Of a DNA stretch of 64,000 bases, positions 54,130 to 64,000 are shown piece by piece. Source of the DNA: Saccharina japonica. Taxonomy: Eukaryota; Sar; Phaeophyceae; Laminariales; Laminariaceae. The DNA is taken from positions 1-64,000 of the forward strand of contig MEHQ01003837.1 of the NCBI GenBank assembly GCA_008828725.1, read 5' to 3'. Position 1 is the stretch's first letter, and every line of letters starts with the position of its first letter. The notes beneath the pieces were generated by a model. That model was not told the DNA's origin, did no database searches, and saw only the letters and a list, made by a program, of their open reading frames with translations. The position numbers and the translations under genes are program-made.

Positions 54130-57100
54130 GCTTTTGTATAATACGATACTCGTAATATATTTTCACTTTTCTTGGACTCTTTAAAAAAAAGCTTCATTTT
54201 AGTCAAGTTTTAGTCTGAAAAAATATATCTCGAAATTAGTGTGGAAACTGTTGTCTTGAAATTAGTGTTGATATGTTTACTTGATTCTAGTGTAGGGGTT
54301 AGACCGCGCGCTGGAAATCCCTCCGAATACGCTAATCTGCAAGGCATAGAAAACAAAGACAGGAAGCAAGTAATCGCGAAGAAAGAAGAACGCAGAGGAA
54401 GCCAAGAACTTCTCCTTCGGCATTAAAGGCTGAGAGTGACTGTCACCTACGGAGATAGCGTACATGCCGAGGAAAGCTTCCGAAGCCCACAAGGTCTATG
54501 TATAGTAGTTTATAATACGTATATAGACTATTACTACTACAGTAATATATTGCTGTACGTCCATCGTCGTCAGAAGTAGACTAGATAGTAATAGGGGGGT
54601 GATACAATTGACATGTTTTGCTTTCGTTAGGAAACGAGGCACTACTTTTTTCTATTCATTTTTCTCTTTCAATAGGGTTGCTGTGTTGTGGGGGGTGGAT
54701 CGTGGTTGAAGGTGGGCACCGTAACAAAAAACGATTTAAACGGGTTTTTGGAAACCCAACATGCGAACAGCTGACCGCTGTTCAGTGCTGGATAGTCTTG
54801 GGGGGAGGTATATAGTAGTACCTGTGCACCGGCAATGTCTTCTTCACAACAATGTTTTACACCTTGAAATCGCGTCACCCCGTGTGCTGTGGTTGTGGCT
54901 CGGAATTCGGAACCCACATATAAACAGCACGATTTAGACCCACAAACATGCCGTTATGTTCAATGATTTGGAGGCGTTTCACGTTACCATCCGGTTTTAA
55001 CCGGTTTTCGGAAACCGGTTAAAACCGGCTGAAAAAAACCGGTTTTATCCGTTTAAAAAAAAAATATAATAACGCCTCGTTATCCGGTTTTCGTTTTTGT
55101 TTTTTTTTGCCTCCCGGTGCCCACCTCTAGTCAGGGGTATTTAGAGGCCGAGGGTTCTGGCGGCAGGCATGTATGTGTGTTTTACTTGGTCTTAGCGTCT
55201 AGCTGAAATGCACCCTATACTACAGCAAAACAGTCGTATTACAGAAGAAATACATACCAGGTATGTTGATAATGCTGGGCATACATATATACGACAGCAT
55301 ATAGGTGGATCGTCGTATCACTCCGAAGACGTACGTACCAGGTGCGTAAAATGGTTGAATAGAGTTTAAGTGAAAGGTGAAAGGGCTTGGAAGAAAATGA
55401 AACAACGAACGAGCGGCCGCAGACGCAGTGGAGAGCGAGGCACACTGTAGGCAAGCGGTTTAAGCAAAATAATTTCCCAAAAACGGTTGAAACCCAAGCA
55501 TAATAGACATTTACAGCCAGTTGTACCCGGGACTACTAATACTGTATCTCTCAAAAATGGGTACAATTTGTTTTTGGCCAATCGCGTGGCTCGCTGGGTG
55601 TGTGTTTTACTTGATTCCAGGCTGCACCCGTTTTTGAGTGAAAACCGACCAGGTATACCCGTTTTTGGTTATCGCCCTTTTTTTTACACAAAACAATTCT
55701 TCGCTTTCAGGAAAATAACGGTACGAGCAGTAGTGGTGGTTGGTCCCCCCATAGTACCAGTAGGGGTCCCCCTATAGTGCCGGTATATATAGTGCCAGCC
55801 AACAATACCGGCTCTATATATAGCGGCAACCGGCACTATAATATACTCCGCACACTATGTACCACACTCTGGTTAATCCCATCTGTTCTATGCCAAGCGA
55901 TTCCACCGGCAGTATATTCGTACCGGGCAGCCGGCACTATTCAACCGGCACTACTGAGGGACCAATACATACTATTAATACTGTAGTTGCGAAACTACTT
56001 GAACCTAGTGTTGAAATTCGTTTTGCTTTCCCGCGCCCGGCGTCGGTTCTCGCGCCAGGCGTCGGTTCCTCTTGCCTTTGCGATCACGAGTATGGCTGTA
56101 GCATTAAGGGCACCCAAAAAATAATATGAGTATGAACACACCCCATGTTGGTTTTAGCTCCAGACGGGGGGATATACTATTTTTTTTATAAAAAACACGG
56201 AAAAAAAACATGTACGTATATATATTAAAAAATTAAAAATCAACAGCTGTGAGCTCGAGGATTTCGTCGAAGCTATATATATATAGTTAAACATATTTTA
56301 TTTTATTTTTGGCAAAACTCTCAACCCGCTACTTAAAAAAACAAATCCGACATGGTGGCGAATCTGGCTCCCTTTTCTCTTTTTTGTTTTTGTTTTTGTT
56401 TACCCCAGGGGTATCATAATGTTTTGTTTTCATTGGTTGTGACGACTAAACCCTATTGTAAATAATGCACCGGATGAACCATCCCACTACTTATGTGTCA
56501 CTTTTGATATTTTCCTGACAGCACCTGCATCTCCGACACCCTCTTCTTGGTGCTTTCGTGTGGTTCTGTTGTATGTGCCAGTACCCCGCAGGTGACGACG
56601 CTTGGAGGGGGGTGCGTAGCCCTTCGAGGGCAAAGGGGAGTGGCTTTTTGCGCGGGGGTAAGAGGCGGCGGTGGCAGTGGCAGTGGTTCGCGGGAGACGG
56701 CTGTGATATTGACGGAGAGCGCACCATCCACTCACTGCGTTTGCCTCCCAACGTTTGGGAGACCCTCCGGTGCCTCAAGACCGCTGCCCTCGCTGAGAAG
56801 GTTGGGCGGTGGTTAGCGGGTAGGTTTCCCGCTCGTGCGGGAAGGGGGGATGTTTTTGTTTCGGGGGGAAACGCCTGACTCATGTGAAGATGATAGTGAT
56901 AAGGATGACGAGGGTAGGGTGGGGATGGGTTGATGGTACTCACCTCTACTCCGGAACGCTCAGAGGGTGCATAGCTGCTCAGGGGCATGGAGGGTGTTCC
57001 CTGGGGTGGTAATAGAGGCGGCAGGAGCAGTGGTTGCGGCGACGCCTGTGATGTTGAAGACGCACACCCGCCACTGCACCCCCCCCCCCCTTTACATGGT

Positions 57101-58640
57101 GGCACCCTCCTCTCTCCTCCCCCGCCCCTGCCCCCCCCCCCCCCCAACGTTGACGAGACCCCCCGGTGCCCCAGACCCGCTGGCCTCACCGAGTATACTT
57201 TGGCCGTGGTTTGGGAAGGGGTTCCGTTGTTTTCTGCGTTAGATAAGCATTTCTCCCGCTTCCCTCCTGTTTTTGTCACGTGACCCCCGCCCCACCCACC
57301 CCCCGCTTCTCGTTTTGGCGTGTGTGCATTATTTTTCGTGTGTACGTAGCTCGTCCCCTGCCGTGCATTAGTTGACATTACGTACGGAGAAAGTAAGAAC
57401 TAAATCCTCAAATGGCACGACCCATCTCGTGGCATGGATGACATCACCCATCATGTCGTTGGTTGATTGACGATGCCACCATCTCGTTGGTTGATGATGG
57501 TTATAGGGCGTTTGTCTGCTTCCCAATCCGTAGTGCGAACCGTGAATGATAGTGGGGCGAGTGACGAATAAATATGACACGCAGGGAGCTAACTGGGGGG
57601 CGCGGGGGGGGGGGGGGGGGGGGGGGGGGGGGTAATAATTTGTTGCTTGCCTTAGTCATTTGACCATTGACCCCCGGGGGGGGGGGGGTAACGGTTACGT
57701 ATAAAGGAGGGTTACGTGCCAATGTTAGGAAAGGGGGGATGAAGAGAGGAGATAGAAGTCGCGATGGAGGGTGGAACATGAACTTTTGTTTTGTTCCTGC
57801 TGCTTGTTTTGGCAAGGCGAGGCGGGTAGTAGGTAGGGTGACAGGGGGAGGAATTGTAGGTTTTGTTTTTCTGCTACTACCACCGCTACGTAGCTGCGGC
57901 TTTCAAGATATAGGCAGCCAGGTAACCAGACAGGTAGACAGGCAGGTATCCAGACGAGTAGACAGGCAGGTACAGACAACCAGGCAACCAGACAGCAGAT
58001 CAGCACACAGTTTAGCAGGTAGATTGGTAGGTACAGGTAAGCGGGACAGGCTAGAGAATGATGAGCAAGCATGCTTCATGCGTAGGAGATCGCGGTGTGA
58101 CCCCGTGACTGACCACTTCGACACTAAAACCAGTATGCTAAGGCCAAAACACGCCTTGACATGCCCGAAAAGAGTTTTCTCCAATACTAGCGTATCGATA
58201 CGTAGCATCTGTGATCAGGAGGAAGGAGGAGGAGGAGGGCCCGCGTTCTGCGTGATACTTTGTTGTTGTTGTTGGTTGTGGTGCTGCTGATGCTGATTGG
58301 TGATGCTGTGTTTCTTTTCATGCCGACGATTGGTCGCGTATGAGGAGGATGGGCTATTGATAGGCAGGCTTTGATATTGTGGATAGAGGGCCGACAGTAT
58401 GTGTGTCCATTGTCTGTTTGTCTGTCCGCCTGTGAGCGGGCAGTATGGATGCCTCGTCAGCCTTGAAATATTTCGTTGAATTTCTGGGCGAAGTTTCTGC
58501 CAGCGATTGTTATTATCACTATTAATCCGAGTGTCAAACCAGTTTTACTACGCGTACGGCACAGGCAGTATTATTACGTGATTCTTCAGTTTTTTTTCAA
58601 CGTTCCAGCCCACTGACGGCAGTTATCTTTTTATATAATT
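54130..58640. other. Centre of the outer inverted repeat; no supported gene
   Basis: Contains AACCGG-rich hAT ends (54700-55129), GTGCCGGTATAT-type microrepeats (55740-55960), C- and G-runs (57085-57145 and a G-run of about 30 bases at 57606-57632) and CAGG/TAGA repeats (57905-58020). A segment at 56560-56880 is open and encodes LPPNVWETLRCLKTAALAEK; a degenerate duplicate lies at 57020-57245. Neither matches a family I know. Confidence 0.5.
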
Positions 58641-58929
58641 TTATATGCTATTCTGTCTGTCTGTCTGTCTGTCTGTAATTGGGTAGCGCTATCCAGAGCG
58701 GTTCAGCTCCACCTTGCCCCATGGGTAGGGAGGCTGGGTGCCACAACCCGCAGAACACCGGGTCCCATGCCGCGCCGCGCTGTGGCCGTGGTACAATCCC
58801 GACGCACAGTTCTGACAGTCATCTAGCCAGCCTACCTGCTGACTTCCAATTTTTTTAATTACTATTCTGGCAGCTGATTGGTTGCCCTAATCCATGCCAG
58901 TGGCTGCTGGCTCTTTCTAGAATATCGGT

Positions 58930-60080
58930 GCTGAAAAGAGCCACCGAGGTTCCGCAAACCCGCGGAGGATAAGCTCCCATCCCCGGATCAGAAATCCCTC
59001 CATATCTCTACAACTCCGATCAACAGGGGACAAAAACGGTGATATCCCGGGTCGACACTGCCCCGCACGATATGGAAACCCCACCCCCACCAGTTGGTCA
59101 CTGATTGGCTGAGGCTCAGGGGGCCAGCGGCACCCGGGGGCGATAAGTTCCCATCCCCGGGTCAGAAGTCCTTCCATACATCTACAACTCCAACGACTCG
59201 GGGACGCAAGCGGACATCTCCCGGGTCGATACCGCCCCACAAGGTGTCGAAACCCCAACCAAACGGGATAAATTATGGTTGCCTGGCCCTCATAGAGCCA
59301 GCGTGCGGCGAGAGTTGCCCCTCGGGGCAACGTCGAAGTCCCACCGCACCCGGGGATGATGACGTCCCATCCCCGGGTCAGAAATACTTCCATACATGTA
59401 CAACTCCAACAAACCGGGGACGAAAGCGGACATCCCCCGGATCGATGCCGCCCCACAAGGTGTGGAAACCCAAACCCCACGGGGAAGTTTACGGTTGCTT
59501 GGCCCTTATAGACCCAGCGTACGGCGAGAGTTGCCCCTCGGGGCAACGTTGAACTCCGACCGCACCCGGGGATGATAACATACCATCCCCGGATCATAAA
59601 TCCTTCCATACATCTACAACTTCAACCCGGGGACAAAAACGGACATCCCCCGGGTCGATACCGCCCAGCAATATGTGGAAACCCCAATCCCACGGGCTAA
59701 TTTACGGTTGCTTGGCCCTCATAGAGCCAGCGTGCGGCGCGAGTTGCCCCTCGGGGCAACGGCGAGGTCCCACCGCACCCGGGGATGATAACGTCCCATC
59801 CCCGGATCAGAAATCTTTCCATACATCTACAGCTCCAACAACCTGGGGACGAACGCGGACATCCCCGGGGTCGATACCGCCCCACAAGGTGTGGAAACCC
59901 CGACCGCACGGGCTGATTTTCGTTTTGGTTGGGGCTCATGGTCGATGTTCCGCTGTACCCGGTGATGGTAAGGCCCCATCTCCGAATCATATATCCTTCG
60001 ATACATGTACACGTCCAACAAAAACGGACATCCCCCGCGGGTCGATACCGCCCCGCATGGGGGTTCTAATGTTTCGGTTC
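58930..60080 (-). repeat. Tandem array of about 212 bp units, reverse
   Basis: Hairpin GTTGCCCCTCGGGGCAAC at about 59319, 59532 and 59744, with AGCTCCAACAACCTGGGGAC-type linkers, is the reverse complement of the array at 52540-53640. The units are shorter by a few bases. Confidence 0.85.
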
Positions 60081-60209
60081 AGAGTGGTACATCACAGCAC
60101 ACTGTTAATAATGCGAGTACTATGTACCACACCAGGAACTTTCATACCACTATGGGCAACACAAAGCTAGCGCCACGGACGGAGCCGTGGCCGTACCGCT
60201 AGTTATTAA

Positions 60210-60335
60210 TAACTATTATTATTATCTTTGCCATCCGACAATGTGCAGCATGATCTTCAGCGTTGATCACTCATAAAATTCCCAAAAGCAGAAAACCACG
60301 GAAACCAAGGAAACCTATGCGTACAGTCTAACTAT
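60210..60335 (+). repeat. CCATCCGACAATGTGCAGCA dispersed repeat, partial
   Basis: ATTATTATTATCTTTGCCAT CCGACAATGTGCAGC through AAACCTATGCGTACAGTCTA A, truncated where the full copies continue with CACCCTTCTATG. Confidence 0.85.
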
Positions 60336-60339
60336 TTAT

Positions 60340-61840
60340 TGTAGAGTACAGTTACCAAGAGTATGCAAGAGGAGTTGGTTTGCACTTTGCTTTCGAAGTT
60401 GTATTATATTAATGCGCTACCCCCCGCCCGCAGAAGGGGGGTGGAGAGGGGAAGACCCCCGGGGCTGCTCCAACGGCAACCCCACGCTAACATCCGTATA
60501 CTCGAGTCAACTCCCAACCCAGCTGGCGACATCGAACTCTTGCCGCCAGCCGGCAGCCAGCCAAACCGACAATCTTTGACAACTCGGAAACGACATACAA
60601 GGAAAGTGACCTACGAGCCACGTGCATATAGACGTACACGCGTCTTAGTATGCATTCACAGATACATTTAAACAAAAAATGTGCTTATTACATGTCTAGA
60701 CTCGTATACGGATAATAACTCCCTCTCTCCATGAACTTTCAGATTGCGCGCAAAGTCCGAGCCGATGCAACACCATACCATTCATTTACTTATTACATAT
60801 CATATTTATATACATTCGGACGTGCCTAAAACACCTCCGTCCTCCCACCAAGGGAATAACGCATACCAGGTTTATAATAATAATAAAAGCAAAACCCCTT
60901 GCACCGAAACAAAACACCACTGCGGCTAGCCCCCGCCGCAACTTGCGCAATCTACGACACCCGGTCGCACCATCAGCGAAAAAGAAAACACGGGGGGGTA
61001 CGTATAATTAACAGCACCAAACCCACGCAACCTTACTGCGGCCATTTAAATCCCCTTCCACTGACTGGTTAAAGACGGGGCCTCCGTGGTAGGGTGCATA
61101 CAGGAGAACGTTTAGGTTTTGAACACGAAGTTCGACTTCGAATAATAGTTTAATATAACAAAAAAATACGTCACCTTTTGTTTGGGGTTTCTTACGATAA
61201 AACTAAGGAACACGTCGTCAGCTGCGAATTCTCCCGACCGGTCGGTATATTTTATTCAGCTTTGCAAGCTGCGTGTGGTATATATGTATTCCATTTGAGC
61301 GTGTTGTACTTAATTTTCCTGGATGCTACCAGGGTCGACGAGACGATACCAGGTATCTGTGGCGTCTGGGGACCTTCCTCCAGATCTGGCACATCCACGG
61401 GTTTCGTACTGATACGTAGGCATGCATGTTCTGGCGCGAACCACAACGTGTAACCGCTATGGGAACGTCGCCGACTACGACGTATAATAATGACACTCTG
61501 TTATTGATCTATCCACCAAGCCGGGTGTTACAGCGATGCTGGCCCCGGGCTCCTGCTGAGTACAGGAGTGTGGGTGTGGAGGTGTGAGTGACTTGCTTCA
61601 CCCGCGAGTACACCATACATACGTCGCTAAAACCAAGTTGGTAACAGAGCAGCAGTGTAACTACTGTTTGTGTCGTCGAGCGGGGCATCGTTTCACACGC
61701 GTTCTCGGGTTTGCCACTCAACTGACTCAACCAAACACCATGCCCTGTATTAGTTGGTCTCAAGAGGAAAAAGAAGAAGACACTAAAAAGCGACAACATA
61801 AAAAGTAGCCTACTCCTAAACTGTCCGTAGCTCTCACTAC
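60340..61840. other. No gene recognised
   Basis: Short ORFs without domains. Sequence is mostly unique, with one TACCAGGTA word at 61347. Confidence 0.5.
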
Positions 61841-61845
61841 TAATA

Positions 61846-61960
61846 TTACGGGGGGCTATAATAAACTGTACCTACGGTATACACAAACACCTATATACTT
61901 ACCTATTTTTGCGAACAACATTCGGTCGTATTTACTAATGTTTACTATGGCCCCCCGTAA
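61846..61960. mobile_element. MITE with TTACGGGGGGCTATA ends
   Basis: The best-preserved termini of the family: TTACGGGGGGCTATA and TATGGCCCCCCGTAA. The interior CCTATTTTTGCGAACAACAT TCGGTC matches 8950-8980 and 21260-21285. Confidence 0.75.
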
Positions 61961-62134
61961 CAGGAAGTGGGACGCGTGCTACGCCAGGGGTGCTCGTCGT
62001 AGCACGTTTTGGCGATTTCTTTCTTATTTTCTCCTTAGTTAGGATATAATTCTCAACCCAAAAACGACCCAATACTATTGTTTAAAAGAAGCAGCAAGGT
62101 TTTTCGTGATGTAGCTACAGTAAGGTCACACCGA

Positions 62135-63310
62135 CGCATGCTACGGTAGAGGTGCACTATTTTGATTTTTTCTGAAGCTCCTCACTCGAGCTCTATACGA
62201 GTAATACTACGTCAACCAAAAAACTGATTTTGGATGAAAATGAAAATCGCCACCCGGTGAACAACCCCACAGCCTGACTACTAATACTGTAAGTAGAAAG
62301 GGAAGTATTCTGCAACACAAGGATCACATTCTGGCGATTTTGGGTTAAGGGGCCTTTACTACTACTTGAATAGCCTTTAACAGCCTTTAATAGCCTTGAA
62401 TAGCCTTTAATAGCCTTTAATAGCCTTTAATAGCCTTGAATAGCCTTTCATAGCCTTTAATAGCCTTTAATAGCCTTTAATAGCCTTGAACAGCCTTTCA
62501 TAGCCTTTAGTAGCCTTCAATAGCCTTTAATAGCCTTTAATAGCCTTTAATAGCCTTTCATAGCCTTTAATAGCCTTTCATAGCCTTTAATAGCCTTTAA
62601 TAGCCTTTAATAGCCTTTAATAGCCTCTAATAGCCTTTCATAGCCTTTACTAGCCTTTAATAGCCTTTAATAGCCTTGAATAGCCTTTCATAGCCTTTAA
62701 TAGCCTTTAATAGCCTCTAATAGCCTTTCATAGCCTTTACTAGCCTTTACTAGCCTTTAATAGCCTTGAATAGCCTTTCATAGCCTTTAATAGCCTTTAA
62801 TAGCCTCTAATAGCCTTTCATAGCCTTTACTAGCCTTTAACAGCCTTTAATAGCCTTTAATAGCCTTTAATAGCCTTTAATAGCCTTTACTAGCATTTAC
62901 TAGCCTTTAATAGCCTTTACTAGCCTTTAACAGCCTTTAATAGCCTGTAATAGCCTTTAATAGCCTTTACTAGCATTTAACAGCCTTTAATAGCCTTTAA
63001 TAGCCTTTAATAGCCTTCACTAGCCTTTAACAGCCTTTAATAGCCTTTAATAGCCTTCAATAGCCTTTAATAGCCTGTAATAGCCTTTACTAGTCTTTAA
63101 CAGCCTTTACTAGCCTTTAATAGCCTTTAATAGCCTTTAATAGCCTTTACTAGCCTTTACTAGCATTTACTAGCCTTTAACAGCCTTTACTAGCCTTTAA
63201 TAGCCTTTAATAGCCTTTACTAGCATTTACTAGCCTTTACTAGCATTTACTAGCCTTTAATAGCCTTTAATAGCCTTTAATAGGTCACTCAGAGAAATAA
63301 GCTGCCCAAA
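62135..63310 (+). repeat. Dispersed repeat copy containing a 910 bp ten-base array
   Basis: The left part ACGCATGCTACGGTAG, ACTGATTTTGGATGAAAATG and GATTTTGGGTTAAGGGGCCT TTACT matches 20405-20625. The right part TAGGTCACTCAG matches TAGGTCATTCAG at 20624. The array begins exactly where the relative has CCTTTAGTAGG, so it arose by expansion inside this element. Confidence 0.8.
62371..63280. repeat. 91 tandem copies of TAGCCTTTAA
   Basis: Every unit is exactly ten bases and the register never slips over 910 bases. Variants are substitutions only: TAGCCTTGAA, TAGCCTTTCA, CAGCCTTTAA, TAGCCTTTAC, TAGCATTTAC, TAGCCTCTAA, TAGCCTGTAA, TAGTCTTTAA. A 90 bp higher-order unit is visible at 62621, 62711 and 62801. 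No coding frame is possible because TAG and TAA recur. Confidence 0.98.
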
Positions 63311-63324
63311 AGTGCTACCTCTAT

Positions 63325-63552
63325 TTATTATTATTATTATCTTTGCCATCCGACAATGTGCAGCATGATCTTCAGCGTTGATCACTCATAAAAATCCCAA
63401 AAAAGCAGAAAACCACGGAAACCAAGGAAACCTATGCGTACAGTCTAACACCCTTCTATGTCTGCTTTCCGCCAAGATTTATCCACAATACTCCCTTTGT
63501 TGTCCTTGCTCCCTCCTTCTTCCCAATATGCACTCTTTACGTTCAATTCTTA
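63325..63552 (+). repeat. CCATCCGACAATGTGCAGCA dispersed repeat, full-length
   Basis: TTATTATTATTATCTTTGCC, CATCCGACAATGTGCAGCAT, AACACCCTTCTATGTCTGCT TTCCGCCAAGATTTATCCAC and ATGCACTCTTTACGTTCAAT TCTT. Same as 50590-50815 in reverse. Confidence 0.9.
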
Positions 63553-64000
63553 AGCCCTAAGCCGCATCCAAGCTCCACCCCCACGCCATTGGTGTGGGTC
63601 TGTCATATCCCCCCCCCCCCTGCTCCTCCTCGCTTCCTGGCGGCCCCTGAGCTGAAGTTTGAAGCGTGAAACCCTCCTGGAAATTGCGACCTGTGTCGTA
63701 GCACGCGTCCAGATCACTCGTAAACAATTGCTCTCGAAAAGTCATTTTTGAGCGGAGTAGCGCTCTCCTCAAAAGCGAGGAAATTCGGAAAAAAAATACC
63801 GGTCGCACCTCTATCTATCCGTAGCACATGTCGTGGCCCTGACGGGGCATTTTTAACCGTGTGCGCTGGTATAAGGCAAAACACAAAAGAAAAGAAACGT
63901 GAGATTCGCTGTCTCGAAGAGGAGGAGCAGATCTGATTTATTTATATTGTGATCGGGCTCCAAAACTTATAAGGATCCCTATCGGCGTAGCCCCTAAGTG
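63553..64000. other. Window end, no gene recognised
   Basis: Contains a short C-run at 63609-63620 and unique sequence; no ORF with domain character. Confidence 0.5.

Larger units (their letters stand above)
51991..55129. mobile_element. hAT-like ends with an exact 8-base duplication
   Basis: TAGAGGTGGGCACCG at 51991-52005 is the exact inverted match of CGGTGCCCACCTCTA at 55115-55129. GTCAGGGG occurs directly outside both ends (51983-51990 and 55130-55137). An 8-base duplication and a TAGAGGTGGGCA-type end are hallmarks of hAT elements. Both subterminal regions are rich in AACCGG/CCGGTT words. The interior has no transposase but includes most of a tandem array. A second left-end-like copy at 54700-54760 means that nested elements are also possible. 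Confidence 0.7.
52283..60202. repeat. Outer inverted repeat enclosing two tandem arrays
   Basis: CTAGCGGTACAGCCACGGCT CCG...CGTGGCGCTAGCTTTG at 52283 is mirrored by CGCCACGGACGGAGCCGTGG CCGTACCGCTAG ending 60202. Inside each end lies a TGTGGTACATAGTACTCGCA TTAA-type block, then an array of 216-226 bp units, then CTATCCAGAGC.GTTCAGC and CAGA/CTGT repeats at 54045-54121 and 58650-58700. The 4.5 kb centre is unique. Confidence 0.75.

Overview
The window reads as nuclear DNA of a eukaryote. It has a spliced gene with introns of 1.7 to 7 kb, tRNA-derived SINE-like repeats, DNA transposons with eukaryotic target-site duplications, and very dense micro- and minisatellites; no bacterial-style operons or rRNA genes were seen. 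The genome style, with CTG and CTGT microsatellites and large repeat-filled introns, would fit an alga such as a stramenopile, but the sequence does not prove the taxon. Only two genes can be supported well.

Layout. 1-5930: a near-perfect giant inverted repeat with arms of about 1.92 kb around a 2.09 kb centre full of short iterated motifs. A BED-zinc-finger-like relic follows at 5930-6070. 6.1-15.0 kb: no gene, but MITEs, C-tailed dispersed repeats and CTG arrays. 15094-30669: one gene of five exons encoding a 336-residue protein with an N-terminal DEK_C domain, an acidic tract, a SWIB domain, a Lys/Ala/Gly-rich linker and a second SWIB domain. Its introns hold most of the repeat content, including a minisatellite of about 38 bp, pyrimidine-rich, purine-rich, CAGA and CTGT tracts, two PIF/Harbinger-like elements and inverted repeat copies around exon 4. 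31-39 kb: no confident gene; tRNA-like SINEs, AGATCAT-rich repeats and one weak minus-strand terminal exon at 34.4 kb. 39.3-41.3 kb: direct and inverted duplications around two dead PHD-finger gene copies facing away from each other. 42.9-46.2 kb: a long ORF with two PHD fingers, a duplicated AWWDL motif, about 700 residues of Ala/Glu/Lys helical repeats and a basic tail. 46.9-47.4 kb: a 500 bp CTA array. 47.7-64 kb: hairpin, hAT-like and Harbinger-like elements, inverted arrays of a 216-226 bp unit (52.5-53.6 and 59.1-59.9 kb), and a 910 bp array of 91 ten-base units (62371-63280) lying inside a copy of a dispersed repeat.

How the parts relate. Both supported genes encode chromatin-type proteins (SWIB/DEK_C and double PHD). 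The PHD gene has relatives duplicated and broken next door, so it belongs to a locally amplified family. The most unusual signals are the giant palindrome with its motif-rich core, the complementary repeats bracketing exon 4 of the SWIB gene, the indel-free ten-base array, and short palindrome-like words such as TACCAGGTA that occur far more often than chance across unrelated contexts.
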